From positions 1 to 10,618 of the forward strand of contig JAGDMY010000022.1 in the NCBI GenBank assembly GCA_017860765.1: a stretch of 10,618 nucleotides of DNA. The letters are read 5' to 3'. Shown piece by piece: positions 1 through 8,684 of the stretch (its first letter is position 1; each line of letters opens with the position of its first letter). The notes under the pieces were generated by a model. The model did not search any database and was not told the origin of the DNA. It saw nothing but the letters and a program-made list of their open reading frames with translations. The stretch is from Chloroflexota bacterium. Lineage in GTDB: Bacteria > Chloroflexota > Dehalococcoidia > Dehalococcoidales > UBA3254. The position numbers were made by a program, and so were the translations under genes.

Positions 1-528
1 CGTATCTGGGGCGATGAAAAAGACGATCCCAAGTTATTCCAGGAAAAATACTTTGTTCAGTTCCCCGGCGTCTACACCGTGGGTGATGGCGCCAGAGTCG
101 ACGAAGATGGCTACTACTGGCTGATGGGCCGTATCGATGATGTCATTAAAGTATCCGGACATCGCATCGGCACAGCCGAGGTAGAGAGTGCCCTGGTATC
201 CTATCCCTCGGTGGCTGAAGCCGCAGTGGTGGGAATGCCCCATTCCATCAAAGGTGAGGGCATTTACGCTTATGTGACGCTGAAAGCCGGCATCAACGGC
301 ACCGATGACACTAGAAAAGAGCTGGTAGCCCATGTACGCAAAGTGATTGGCCCAATCGCCAGTCCGGATAAGATTCAATTTACGGATGCCTTACCCAAGA
401 CCAGAAGCGGCAAAATCATGAGGAGAATCTTGGTAAAGATCGCCGCGGGAGACACCGGCAACCTGGGCGATACCAGTACGTTGGCGGACCCCAGCGTTGT
501 GGATACCCTGATTAAAGGCAAGCAATAA
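1..528 (+). CDS. acs: Acetyl-CoA synthetase (AMP-forming), C-terminal part
   Basis: This is the last 175 codons of an acyl-adenylate-forming enzyme that makes acetyl-CoA from acetate, ATP and CoA through acetyl-AMP. The reading frame is open from base 1, so the 5' part (roughly 470 residues in this family) lies outside the window. Visible motifs are [13 protein letters not shown], the A8 hinge region [20 protein letters not shown], and the A10 loop [14 protein letters not shown]. The catalytic lysine, also the usual acetylation site of the family, is codon 412-414. The end, with [17 protein letters not shown], is characteristic of true Acs rather than of other acyl-CoA ligases. The gene stops with TAA 81 nt before the atpA start and reads in the same direction, so read-through into the ATP synthase genes is possible. 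Identification is secure; only the missing N-terminus is unknown. Confidence 0.96.
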   Translation, partial: RIWGDEKDDPKLFQEKYFVQFPGVYTVGDGARVDEDGYYWLMGRIDDVIKVSGHRIGTAEVESALVSYPSVAEAAVVGMPHSIKGEGIYAYVTLKAGINGTDDTRKELVAHVRKVIGPIASPDKIQFTDALPKTRSGKIMRRILVKIAAGDTGNLGDTSTLADPSVVDTLIKGKQ

Positions 529-545
529 TCGGTTAGGAGTCTGGA

Positions 546-580
546 GCGGGGAGTTGGGAGTCCAACTCCGAACTCCCCGC
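546..580. repeat. Near-perfect hairpin between acs and atpA
   Basis: The outer arms GCGGGGAGTT (546-555) and AACTCCCCGC (571-580) are exact reverse complements. After one G/G mismatch, an inner pair GGAGT (557-561) / ACTCC (565-569) closes on a 3-nt CCA loop, giving 15 base pairs in 35 nt. No run of T follows, so it is not a standard intrinsic terminator. It may instead be an RNA processing or stability element, a partial attenuator, or a copy of a dispersed palindromic repeat. The GGAGT unit also occurs just upstream at 536-540, which makes the stretch look repeat-derived. Confidence 0.75.
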
Positions 581-609
581 GATGGCTTCCTCTGTTGAGA
601 GGTGGATCG

Positions 610-2121
610 ATGGCAACACAAGGACAGGATATTGTTTCAGTGCTGAAGCAGCAGATCGAGCAATTCGGCATGGCAGTGACCATGACGGATATCGGCACAG
701 TGGTAGAGGTCGGTGACGGAATCGCACGAATACACGGCCTCTCCGGGTGCAAATACAACGAATTGCTGGAATTTCCGGGTAAAATCATGGGCGTTGCTCT
801 GAACCTGGAAGAGGACAGCGTATCCGCGATCATCATGGGGGACTACTCTAAAATCAAAGAAGGGGATGAGGTCAAGACTACCGGAAGAATTGCAGAAGTT
901 CCGGTAGGCGAAGAGCTCATAGGCCGGGTCGTCGATTCTCTGGGCCGTCCTCTGGATGGCAAGGGCCCTATTAGCACCACGAGAACCCGGCCAATCGAAA
1001 GAATTGCTCCCAACGTGGTGGTGCGCGCTCCAGTTATCTCCCCGGTTCAGACCGGGATAAAAGCCATCGATGGCATTATTCCCATCGGCAGGGGGCAGCG
1101 TGAACTGATCATTGGAGACCGCTCGACAGGAAAGACCGCTATAGCTCTGGATGCCATTGTCAACCAAAAGGGACAAAACCTGATCTGTATTTATGTTGCG
1201 ATAGGTCAAAAAGCCTCCAAGGTAGCACAGGTGGTAGCCTCGCTGGAGGAATACGGGGCCATGCAGCATACCATCGTAGTTGCCGCTAATGCTTCCGACG
1301 CAGCGGCCTTGCAGTACCTGGCTCCCTATGCCGGCTGCGCAATGGGTGAGGAATTTCTGGAGTCCGGGAAGGACGCTCTGGTAATCTATGATGATCTCTC
1401 AAAGCATGCCTGGTCGTACCGTCAGCTATCTCTGCTGCTGCGCCGGCCACCCGGCCGCGAAGCCTATCCGGGCGACGTCTTCTATCTGCATAGTCGGCTT
1501 TTGGAGAGGGCAGTCAAGCTGGCCCCTAAATATGGTGGCGGCTCGCTTACAGCTTTGCCGATTATTGAGACCCAGGCCGGAGACGTCTCCGCTTATATTC
1601 CCACCAATGTAATCTCGATCACCGACGGACAAATCTATCTGGAAGCCGACCTTTTTAACGCCAATATCCGCCCTGCTATCAACGTAGGCCTCTCAGTATC
1701 CCGTGTAGGGAGTTCGGCCCAAACCAGAGCAATGAGGCAGGTGGCCGGCAGATTGAGGATCGATCTATCCCAATACCAGGCCCTGGAAGCCTTTGCTTCC
1801 TTCGGCGGAGCTGAGCTGGATAAAGCTACCCGGGACCAGCTGAATCGCGGAAAAAGGATCGTGGAAATATTGAAACAGCCTGTATTTTCTCCCATGTCCA
1901 TGGAAAAACAGGTGGTAATTCTTTATGCTGTGATCAACGGGCATCTGGATGATATCGCTATTGATAAGATCAAAACTTTTGAAGAGGGCTTCCACAAGTT
2001 TATGGAAGCTTCATATGCCGAGCTGCTAAATACTATTTCCACGAAAAAGGAGCTCAGCAAAGATTCTGAAGAAGCCCTTAAGAAGGCTATCCAACAGTAT
2101 AAGCAGGGACTCGCAAGTTAA
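610..2121 (+). CDS. atpA: F1F0 ATP synthase subunit alpha
   Basis: This is the non-catalytic nucleotide-binding subunit of the F1 head; it alternates with beta in the alpha3beta3 hexamer on the cytoplasmic side of the membrane. The product is 503 aa, the usual length. An N-terminal beta-barrel (about 25-95) is followed by the nucleotide-binding domain with P-loop GDRSTGKT at 169-176, then [12 protein letters not shown] and [25 protein letters not shown]. The arginine finger is Arg365 in SVSRVG, and a helical C-terminal domain completes the protein. The start is the ATG at 610, preceded by GAGAGGTGG (597-605) and opening with the typical MATQ-like N-terminus. An in-frame TTG at 595 would lie upstream of that ribosome-binding site and is less likely. 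It is the first gene of atpA-G-D-C. The P-loop has Ser where Gln is most common (GDRQTGKT), and KHAW replaces the commoner KQAV; both look like lineage variation rather than damage. Confidence 0.98.
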   Translation: MATQGQDIVSVLKQQIEQFGMAVTMTDIGTVVEVGDGIARIHGLSGCKYNELLEFPGKIMGVALNLEEDSVSAIIMGDYSKIKEGDEVKTTGRIAEVPVGEELIGRVVDSLGRPLDGKGPISTTRTRPIERIAPNVVVRAPVISPVQTGIKAIDGIIPIGRGQRELIIGDRSTGKTAIALDAIVNQKGQNLICIYVAIGQKASKVAQVVASLEEYGAMQHTIVVAANASDAAALQYLAPYAGCAMGEEFLESGKDALVIYDDLSKHAWSYRQLSLLLRRPPGREAYPGDVFYLHSRLLERAVKLAPKYGGGSLTALPIIETQAGDVSAYIPTNVISITDGQIYLEADLFNANIRPAINVGLSVSRVGSSAQTRAMRQVAGRLRIDLSQYQALEAFASFGGAELDKATRDQLNRGKRIVEILKQPVFSPMSMEKQVVILYAVINGHLDDIAIDKIKTFEEGFHKFMEASYAELLNTISTKKELSKDSEEALKKAIQQYKQGLAS

Positions 2122-2148
2122 GGAATGTAAACAGGGTTCAAGTTAAAT

Positions 2149-3006
2149 ATGGCCAATACGCGTACAATACGCCGCCGCATCCGCGGTGTGCAGAATACAG
2201 CCAAGATTACCAAGGCTATGGAATTGATAGCTAGCTCTAAGATGCGCAAAGCGCAGGAGCGTGGCCTGGCCGGACGACCTTATTCAGATAAAATTAAACA
2301 GGTCATAGCCGATCTCGCGGCTTTGCCACAGGCTGAGGAAGACATGCATCCTCTTCTGAGAAGGCGCCAACTGAAAAAAATAACCATTATCCATATCACT
2401 CCGGACCGTGGACTATCTGGCGGTCTGGATGCCAACCTGAACCGGAAAACCGCGTCTTTTATTCTTCAACAGCCGATGCCGGTGTCGTTGGTACTGGTAG
2501 GCAAGCGCGGTATCGAATATATGCGGCGTTACGAACGGGAAATCAGGGCTGAGTTCAGCAAATTGGGCGACAAGCCCGGTTTGATTGATATCCTGGCTAT
2601 ACCACACATAATTATCGAAGATTATACCAATGGGCTGATCGACTCCGCCTTTATTTCCTATGCCCGGTTTATTAACACCATGCGCCAGGTTCCGGTCATC
2701 CAGCAGATACTTCCTGTTGTACCTGATGATTCCCTGAAGGGGAAACATTCCGACTATATCTTTGAGCCCAGCCCGCGGGCGGTGCTGGACAAATTATTGC
2801 CCCGGTTCGTTGAATCCGAGATATATCACGCTATTCTGGAATCTATCGCCAGCGAACAATCTGCCCGCATGGTAGCTATGCGCAACGCCACAGAGAGTGC
2901 CAATGACCTTCTGGAGTCTTTAACACTGGCGTATTATAAGGCACGACAGGAATCCATTACTTCTGAACTCCTGGATATTGTGGGCGGTGCTGCGGCTATA
3001 ACTTAG
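2149..3006 (+). CDS. atpG: F1F0 ATP synthase subunit gamma
   Basis: This is the central rotor shaft of F1, coupling proton flow through Fo to conformational change in beta. The 285 aa length is normal. The N-terminal helix (TRTIRRRIRGVQNTAKITKAM, from residue 3) and the C-terminal helix (about 231-284, containing SARMVAMRNATESANDL and ending in DIVGGAAAI) form the coiled-coil shaft. The middle region holds DRGLSGGLDANLN, the family's conserved turn near the start of the globular domain. The start ATG at 2149 gives the standard MANTR N-terminus. The ribosome-binding site is weak: CAGGG at 2131-2135 is more than 10 nt away. The gene therefore probably relies on coupling to atpA, whose stop is 27 nt upstream. 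It ends 9 nt before atpD, and its TAG stop lies within the atpD ribosome-binding region. Confidence 0.97.
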   Translation: MANTRTIRRRIRGVQNTAKITKAMELIASSKMRKAQERGLAGRPYSDKIKQVIADLAALPQAEEDMHPLLRRRQLKKITIIHITPDRGLSGGLDANLNRKTASFILQQPMPVSLVLVGKRGIEYMRRYEREIRAEFSKLGDKPGLIDILAIPHIIIEDYTNGLIDSAFISYARFINTMRQVPVIQQILPVVPDDSLKGKHSDYIFEPSPRAVLDKLLPRFVESEIYHAILESIASEQSARMVAMRNATESANDLLESLTLAYYKARQESITSELLDIVGGAAAIT

Positions 3007-4401
<1,395 letters not shown>

Positions 4402-4414
4402 CGGGTTGTGGTAA

Positions 4415-4831
4415 ATGGCAATAAAGCTAGATATAGTCACTGCAGAAAAAGTTGTCTTTTCCGATGATGTGGATATTGTAATCGCCCCGGGTTTGGAAGG
4501 TCAATTAGCTATCCTCCCGCACCACGCGCCGCTGATGACCACCCTCACGTCCGGCGAGCTAATTGCCCGCAAAGAAGGCCAGGAATATTGCATGGCCATC
4601 AGCGGAGGTTATCTGGAAGTACGACCGGATCGAGTAATAGTGCTGGCAGATGAGGCAGAAAGAGCTGAGGAAATCGACATCGCCAGGGCGGAGGCTGCCA
4701 AGAAGAGGGCTCAGGAAACACTGGTTCACCCGGCTTCTCAGGTAGATGCAGCGCGGGCTGAAGCAGCTTTACGCCGCGCTATAGCGCGCCTTGAAGTAGC
4801 CGAGAGAATAAAGAAAAGAAGAAAAGTTTAA
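4415..4831 (+). CDS. atpC: F1F0 ATP synthase subunit epsilon
   Basis: This is a rotor-foot subunit that links gamma to the c-ring and can inhibit ATP hydrolysis through its C-terminal helices. The 138 aa product has the expected N-terminal beta-sandwich (about 1-85), including [19 protein letters not shown] and [19 protein letters not shown]. An Ala/Glu/Arg-rich helical hairpin follows (about 88-138), so the inhibitory domain is present rather than truncated. The extreme end, KKRRKV, is strongly basic. The gene starts 13 nt after atpD with only a poor ribosome-binding site (GGTTGTGG), which suggests translational coupling. It is the last gene of the cluster, and a hairpin terminator begins 21 nt after its stop. 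Confidence 0.95.
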   Translation: MAIKLDIVTAEKVVFSDDVDIVIAPGLEGQLAILPHHAPLMTTLTSGELIARKEGQEYCMAISGGYLEVRPDRVIVLADEAERAEEIDIARAEAAKKRAQETLVHPASQVDAARAEAALRRAIARLEVAERIKKRRKV

Positions 4832-4852
4832 TCCAAGGTCTGGAAAATAAAT

Positions 4853-4893
4853 CGAGCTGGAACTGACAATGTTAAATGATATCATCCAGCTCG
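4853..4893. terminator. Likely bidirectional terminator between atpC and khpA
   Basis: CGAGCTGGA (4853-4861) and TCCAGCTCG (4885-4893) form a perfect 9-bp stem with a 23-nt loop. On the + strand the stem is followed by TTTTTATTTG (4894-4903). On the minus strand it is followed by ATTTATTTTCC (complement of 4842-4852), so U-rich tails exist in both directions. It sits between two convergent transcription units and probably ends both. The long loop is slightly unusual for an intrinsic terminator. Confidence 0.82.
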
Positions 4894-4935
4894 TTTTTAT
4901 TTGTTCAGCTAGTTCAAGTTTACGGTCGGCCTGAG

Positions 4936-5163
4936 TTAGAGAATTTGGAGGGTGGCTCTGGTGCCTAACTTAGCTGCTTTAACTCTCAATAAGGTGCGCA
5001 TAGCTTCAACTATACGCCCTTGCTTACCGATCACCCGACCCTTGTCCTCGTCCGCAACTTGCAATTTGAATGTCACACCCTGTTCACCGGTCTCTTCGGT
5101 GATGACCACCTTGTCAGGAGCATCGACGATGGCTTTAACGATGTATTCAAGTAGCTCTCTCAT
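4936..5163 (-). CDS. khpA: KH-domain RNA-binding protein KhpA
   Basis: This is a 75-aa single KH domain of the KhpA/YlqC family, an RNA-binding protein that in other bacteria partners KhpB and affects translation and cell-envelope functions. The diagnostic GxxG loop is GKQG at residues 46-49 within RVIGKQGRI, preceded by [13 protein letters not shown] and followed by a helix [12 protein letters not shown]. It begins with ATG overlapping the rpsP stop (ATGA, 5160-5163) and has a good ribosome-binding site, AAGGAG, inside the end of rpsP. The two genes are thus translationally coupled. In many bacteria rimM, trmD and rplS follow this pair; here the unit stops at the shared terminator. Confidence 0.93.
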   Translation of the reverse strand: MRELLEYIVKAIVDAPDKVVITEETGEQGVTFKLQVADEDKGRVIGKQGRIVEAMRTLLRVKAAKLGTRATLQIL

Positions 5164-5429
5164 GGTTTCTCCTTGCTTGTGTTAAACTTATCCAAGATTC
5201 CTGCCTTGTTTAACAGCCTGGCAGCAGTAGCCGTTGGTTGAGCACCCTGTTTGAGCCAATCTAAAGCTTGTTGTTCATCTATGACTAACTCTTCGGGCTG
5301 AGAACGAGGGTTGTAATGCCCGATGATGTTAATGAATTTTCCATCCCGGGATGACCTCGAATCAGCAACTACCAATCTGTAGCTTGGCTGCTTAGTTGCT
5401 CCAACTCTGCGCAGTTTGATTTTTACCAT
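5160..5429 (-). CDS. rpsP: 30S ribosomal protein S16
   Basis: S16 binds 16S rRNA and is needed for assembly of the 30S body domain. The 89-aa product is of normal length. It opens with the family hallmark [18 protein letters not shown], continues with [23 protein letters not shown], and has the conserved [11 protein letters not shown] and a helix ([13 protein letters not shown]) near the end. The start is set by AAAAGGAG located 4 nt before the ATG. It heads a two-gene minus-strand operon with khpA, driven by a promoter at 5477-5506. No ffh gene lies upstream, although ffh is a frequent neighbour in other bacteria; a divergent nfi gene is there instead. Confidence 0.97.
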   Translation of the reverse strand: MVKIKLRRVGATKQPSYRLVVADSRSSRDGKFINIIGHYNPRSQPEELVIDEQQALDWLKQGAQPTATAARLLNKAGILDKFNTSKEKP

Positions 5430-5476
5430 ATCTCCTTTTTTCCTTCAGGTTCCAAAACCATTCTTGATATAGGCTA

Positions 5477-5506
5477 ATTATGCAATATCAAATGGTGCTG
5501 TGTCAA
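5477..5506 (-). promoter_or_regulatory. Sigma-70-type promoter for rpsP-khpA
   Basis: Read on the minus strand, a consensus -35 TTGACA (5506-5501) is separated by 18 nt from a -10 CATAAT (5482-5477, five of six matches). Transcription would start near 5470, leaving a leader of about 40 nt before the rpsP ATG at 5429. The position, orientation and near-consensus boxes make this the most convincing promoter in the window. Confidence 0.75.
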
Positions 5507-5535
5507 CTTAAACACGACTTAACAGATAAGATTTA

Positions 5536-5561
5536 AACTCATCTACCGCTATAAATGAGTT
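5536..5561. repeat. Short inverted repeat in the rpsP/nfi divergent region
   Basis: AACTCAT (5536-5542) and ATGAGTT (5555-5561) form a perfect 7-bp inverted repeat with a 12-nt centre. Two further T:A pairs follow after one mismatch. It lies 30 nt upstream of the minus-strand -35 box and overlaps the expected -35 position of a + promoter. It could be an operator for a dimeric regulator, but the region is AT-rich and chance is possible. Confidence 0.35.
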
Positions 5562-5585
5562 AAACCTTTTCTCCTACATTATAAT
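5557..5585 (+). promoter_or_regulatory. Possible promoter for the nfi-prfB unit
   Basis: A perfect TATAAT (5580-5585) lies about 130 nt before the nfi start. A -35 element is poor: GAGTTA at 5557-5562 with a 17-nt spacer is the best placed. Initiation near 5592 would give a leader of about 120 nt containing the hairpin at 5622-5657. It is supported mainly by the exact -10 box and its location upstream of the first + gene. Confidence 0.4.
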
Positions 5586-5621
5586 ATTTTTTGCTTATTT
5601 ATTGTGATACTGCACTGGCCT

Positions 5622-5657
5622 GGTTACCCCCGGGCCTTTCCTGTGCCGGGGAGAACC
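5622..5657 (+). promoter_or_regulatory. GC-rich hairpin in the nfi leader
   Basis: GGTT (5622-5625) pairs with AACC (5654-5657). After a 2-nt internal loop on each side, CCCCGG (5628-5633) pairs with CCGGGG (5646-5651) around a 12-nt loop. No T-run follows, so it is not an intrinsic terminator. It may shape the leader RNA. It would lie within coding sequence only if translation began at the unlikely TTG at 5591. No known riboswitch class is recognised. Confidence 0.4.
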
Positions 5658-5713
5658 ATCTAAGTAAAAAGGCTTTGCTGGATTATCAGGCAAACGGTGT
5701 TTATAATGAGGTT

Positions 5714-6385
5714 ATGCGCGTCGGAAAATTGCACGATTGGACGGTGAGTACTTCAGAGGCGATTCAAATACAGAAGAATCTGGCAACTCTAATAGAGCCA
5801 AGTTGCGCCACCTTGAATCCGCGGTTAATTGCCGGGCTGGATGTCGCAATAACCGACAAGAACCAGGCAAAGGCCGCGGTGGTGGTCTTAAAATACCCGG
5901 AGCTCAAATTGATAGAGACCGCCGTAGTGGAGGGCAGGGTAACATTCCCCTATATCCCGGGCCTGTTATCGTTTCGGGAGGTTCCCCTGACACTCCAGGC
6001 TTGTGAGAAGATCCAACTTCAGCCTGATCTGGTATTTGTGGATGGCCAGGGCATCGCCCATCCCAGGCGGATGGGGCTGGCTTCTCACCTGGGCCTGTTT
6101 CTGGATATTCCTACCATAGGCTGCGCCAAATCTTATCTATACGGCGATTATCAGCCCCCGCCGAAAGCCGCCGCCAGCTATAGCTACATAACAGGTAGCC
6201 TGGGGGAAAAGATCGGCGCAGTGGTCAGGACGAAATCAGACGTTAAACCTCTTTTCGTCTCTGTGGGCCACAAAATTGACCTATCCTCGGCTATTCATTG
6301 GGTGCTACAATGTTGTAGAGCCCATCGTTTGCCCGAGCCAACCCGGATAGCCCATTTAGTAAGTCAGGGAACTCTGGTAGAATAG
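5714..6385 (+). CDS. nfi: Endonuclease V (deoxyinosine 3' endonuclease)
   Basis: This enzyme cleaves the second phosphodiester bond 3' to deoxyinosine, starting repair of deaminated adenine. With the ATG at 5714 the product is 223 aa, the usual bacterial length. Conserved residues fall at the numbers I recall for Thermotoga maritima EndoV: Asp43 (AGLDVA), Glu89 (SFREVP) and Asp110 (FVDGQG) bind the metal. His116 (GIAHPRR) and Lys139 (GCAKS) are also in place. The wedge motif FPYIPG at 78-83 separates the strands at the lesion. This numbering match is the main reason to prefer 5714 over an in-frame TTG at 5591, which would add 41 residues without family character. GAGG (5708-5711) precedes the ATG, though very close. 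It is first in a probable nfi-prfB-peptidase-radC unit, ending 40 nt before prfB. GCAK replaces the usual GVAK. Confidence 0.95.
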   Translation: MRVGKLHDWTVSTSEAIQIQKNLATLIEPSCATLNPRLIAGLDVAITDKNQAKAAVVVLKYPELKLIETAVVEGRVTFPYIPGLLSFREVPLTLQACEKIQLQPDLVFVDGQGIAHPRRMGLASHLGLFLDIPTIGCAKSYLYGDYQPPPKAAASYSYITGSLGEKIGAVVRTKSDVKPLFVSVGHKIDLSSAIHWVLQCCRAHRLPEPTRIAHLVSQGTLVE

Positions 6386-6425
6386 GGGATAACAAATCAA
6401 TAGTAAACAGGGAAAGTAAAAACTT

Positions 6426-7533
6426 ATGCAGGAAATAAAAGGTAAAATTGGAGATTTAAAGGCCAGAGTGTCGTCAGCACTGGTGCGTCTTTGATGTCAG
6501 CGGAAAAGAGAAGCAGATCCTGGAACTTGAAAGCCAGTCTTTACAGCCAGACTTCTGGCAAGACCCGGGAAAAGCCCAGGCTGTCATGCGCCGGCTGGCG
6601 GAGAATCGCAAAACTGTCGAGAACTGGCGCTCTATAGAAAAGAGATTGGCAGATATTACAGAATTGCTTTCTCTGGCAGAGGAGGAGAAGGATACCGCTT
6701 TAGCAGGCGAAATTCCAACCGAGGTTGAGCAAGCAGCCCAAAGGTTAGAGGAGATGGAATTTGAATTGGCCTTTAGCGGCCAATATGATGATAGAAATGC
6801 CATTCTCTCGATTCATGCCGGGGCTGGAGGTACAGAATCTCAGGACTGGGCCGACATGCTCTTGCGAATGTACTTGCGCTGGGCGGAAAGAAAGGTTTAT
6901 AAGGCGGAAATACTGGACATCTCTCCCGGTGAAGAGGCCGGCATAAAAAGTGTAGTGTTGAATATTAGGGGGGACCATGCTTACGGCTTCTTAAAATCCG
7001 AACATGGTGTACACCGGTTGGTTAGATTATCCCCGTTCGATGCCGACCATGCCCGTCATACCTCCTTTGCTCTGGTGGAGGTTATCCCGGAAGCCGAAAG
7101 CAATGTGGATGTAAAAATATTGCCCGAGGACGTTAAGGTGGAGGTATTTCGATCCAGCGGTCCCGGCGGCCAGCATATGCAAAAGAGCAGTACTGCGGTA
7201 AGATTAACTCACATACCCAGCGGCATCGTAGTGGCCAGCCAGAGCGAACGCTCTCAACTGCAGAATAAGTCGATTGCTTTTAAAATTTTAGAGGCACGTT
7301 TGTTCGAGCAAGAGCTCAAAAAGCAGGCTGAAGAGAAAGCTAAATTAAAGGGTAAGCACATCGAGGCTGAATGGGGCAACCAGATACGGAGCTATGTTTT
7401 ACATCCTTACAAAATGGTTAAAGACCACCGCACAGACTATCAATCCGGTAACCCGGAAAGTGTCCTGGATGGAGAACTGGATGATTTCATAACGGTGTTT
7501 CTTCGCTCCGGTCTGGGGAGGCAAAATGATTAA
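6426..7533 (+). CDS. prfB: Peptide chain release factor 2, with programmed +1 frameshift
   Basis: RF2 recognises UAA and UGA in the ribosomal A site and triggers peptide release. The gene starts at ATG 6426 (AGGGAAAG at 6409-6416), runs 22 codons to CTT (6489-6491) and meets an in-frame TGA (6492-6494). Skipping T6492 continues at GAT (6493) to the TAA at 7531-7533. The joined product is 368 aa, close to the usual 365. The part after the shift (LDVSGKEKQILELE, then LQPDFWQDP) matches the canonical RF2 N-terminus, so this is the conserved autoregulatory frameshift and not a damaged gene. Downstream are the stop-codon-reading SPF tripeptide (VRLSPFDADHARHTSF) and the catalytic GGQ loop (SSGPGGQHMQKSS), which identify RF2 rather than RF1 (which has PxT). 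GQHMQK replaces the common GQHVNK. The last 8 nt overlap the next gene. Confidence 0.96.
6482..6494 (+). promoter_or_regulatory. prfB programmed +1 frameshift site
   Basis: The slippery codon CTT (6489-6491) is followed by TGA (6492-6494). Exactly 3 nt upstream of CTT lies GGTG (6482-6485), able to pair with the CACC of the 16S anti-Shine-Dalgarno end. The classic arrangement is AGGGGG, 3 nt, CTT TGA C. Here the Shine-Dalgarno-like element is shorter and the base after TGA is T, not C. When RF2 is scarce, the ribosome pauses at UGA and slips to finish RF2, giving negative feedback. Confidence 0.93.
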
Positions 7534-8653
7534 AAAGGCAGTAATTTCAACAATAATCGCCCTGGTATTTATTATGTTCCTGCTGCCGGGCCCCGGCCAG
7601 GTAGAAGCGCAGGCCCCGGCCTCTATTACTGTCAACAATAGCACGGCCCAGATGGATTTCCCTCTGGTCCTTAATTTTTCATGTCAGATTAAAGCTGCCT
7701 CAGAAATTAGCGACATACGGTTACAATACCAGGTGGAGCATATGAGCTATGCCAGGGTAACCGCTGAAACCCAGGTCGTCTTCACTCCAGCTACCACCGT
7801 CAACGCTAAATATTCTCTGAATATGCTCAGGGTTGGCCAATTTCCCCCCGGGCTGGGAGTCGATTACTGGTGGGTAGTAAAGGATGCGGCAGGCAATAAA
7901 TTTCAGAGCAACCCGACTCATTATATTGTGGCCGATAACCATCATACCTGGCAGAATCTGGCTCAGGACAAGATTGACCTGCTCTGGTACGGCCAAAACA
8001 ACTCCTTCGGGCAATCAATAATGTCAACCACCCAGAAAGGTCTGGAAACTCTGGCTGAAAGAACCGGAGCTTCCCCGGATAGAACGATACACCTCAGCAT
8101 TTATACCAGTGAGCAGGACTATCATAATTCCACCATCGGTGAATCAGAATGGTCCGGTGGTGAGACCTTGCCTGAATACAACAGCATCATTCTTCTGATC
8201 CGTCCAGGTTCAATGACCAGCGATTTGTCGGGGATTTCCCATGAACTGGCCCATGTTATTGTTGATCAAGTAACTTACAACCCTTATAATTTTGTTCCCT
8301 ACTGGTTAAACGAAGGCATAGCCATGGATATTCAATATGCCGATGGCGGTCTGATATCCCAGTTTTCCGGGCCTCTGCGAAATGCCATCAATAATAATAC
8401 CCTGATATCCGTTCGCAGCCTTTGCAGCCCATTTTCAGCCTTCCCCGAGAAAGCCTACTTGTCCTATGCCGAAAGCTACAGCATTGTAGACTATCTAATC
8501 AGCCAGTTCGGTGCCGCTAAGATGCTGCAATTCCTGAACTCCTTTAAGCAGGGAATTACCTATGACGGGGCTTTGCAATCTGTCTATGGCTTTGATATGG
8601 ACGGATTGAATAACCAGTGGAAAACGTGGGTTACCCCGCAATACAAGAGATAA
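7526..8653 (+). CDS. Exported gluzincin-like metallopeptidase (peptidase MA family-like)
   Basis: The 375-aa protein begins with a Lys-Lys N-terminus and a hydrophobic stretch (about 5-22). A likely signal peptidase site follows the VEAQA at about 26-30, so it is probably secreted or anchored outside the membrane. No lipobox cysteine is seen. Residues 30-135 are beta-rich and resemble an immunoglobulin-like or fibronectin-like fold. The catalytic part carries HELAH at 239-243 (two zinc-binding His and the general-base Glu) and WLNEG at 260-264, whose Glu263 is the likely third zinc ligand. This is the gluzincin arrangement HExxH...NEG. The ATG lies inside the end of prfB (8-nt overlap) with GGGGAGG (7514-7520) before it, so translation is coupled to RF2. 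The natural substrate is unknown. The zinc-peptidase call is firm; the precise family is likely but not certain. Confidence 0.85.
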   Translation: MIKKAVISTIIALVFIMFLLPGPGQVEAQAPASITVNNSTAQMDFPLVLNFSCQIKAASEISDIRLQYQVEHMSYARVTAETQVVFTPATTVNAKYSLNMLRVGQFPPGLGVDYWWVVKDAAGNKFQSNPTHYIVADNHHTWQNLAQDKIDLLWYGQNNSFGQSIMSTTQKGLETLAERTGASPDRTIHLSIYTSEQDYHNSTIGESEWSGGETLPEYNSIILLIRPGSMTSDLSGISHELAHVIVDQVTYNPYNFVPYWLNEGIAMDIQYADGGLISQFSGPLRNAINNNTLISVRSLCSPFSAFPEKAYLSYAESYSIVDYLISQFGAAKMLQFLNSFKQGITYDGALQSVYGFDMDGLNNQWKTWVTPQYKR

Positions 8654-8684
8654 TCCTCCCGGGACTCCCCAATGGAGAAACGCG

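Noticed and set aside
595..609. TTG start for atpA five codons upstream
   Set aside because: It would place the ribosome-binding sequence AGGTGG inside the coding region. The ATG at 610 has that site at proper spacing and gives the usual length.
2413..2748. Long antisense frames within the atp genes (for example 2413-2748 and 3352-3720)
   Set aside because: They are shadows of strongly conserved + strand genes and show no protein family features of their own.
5591..5713. TTG start for endonuclease V adding 41 residues
   Set aside because: With the ATG at 5714 the catalytic residues fall at family positions 43, 89 and 110. The extra residues show no family similarity and include a hairpin-forming stretch.
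6426..6494. Apparent early stop in prfB, suggesting a pseudogene or an RF2 starting at the internal ATG 6586
   Set aside because: The stop is TGA directly after CTT, with an upstream GGTG at 3 nt. Both flanking frames encode canonical RF2 N-terminal sequence, which is the known programmed frameshift.
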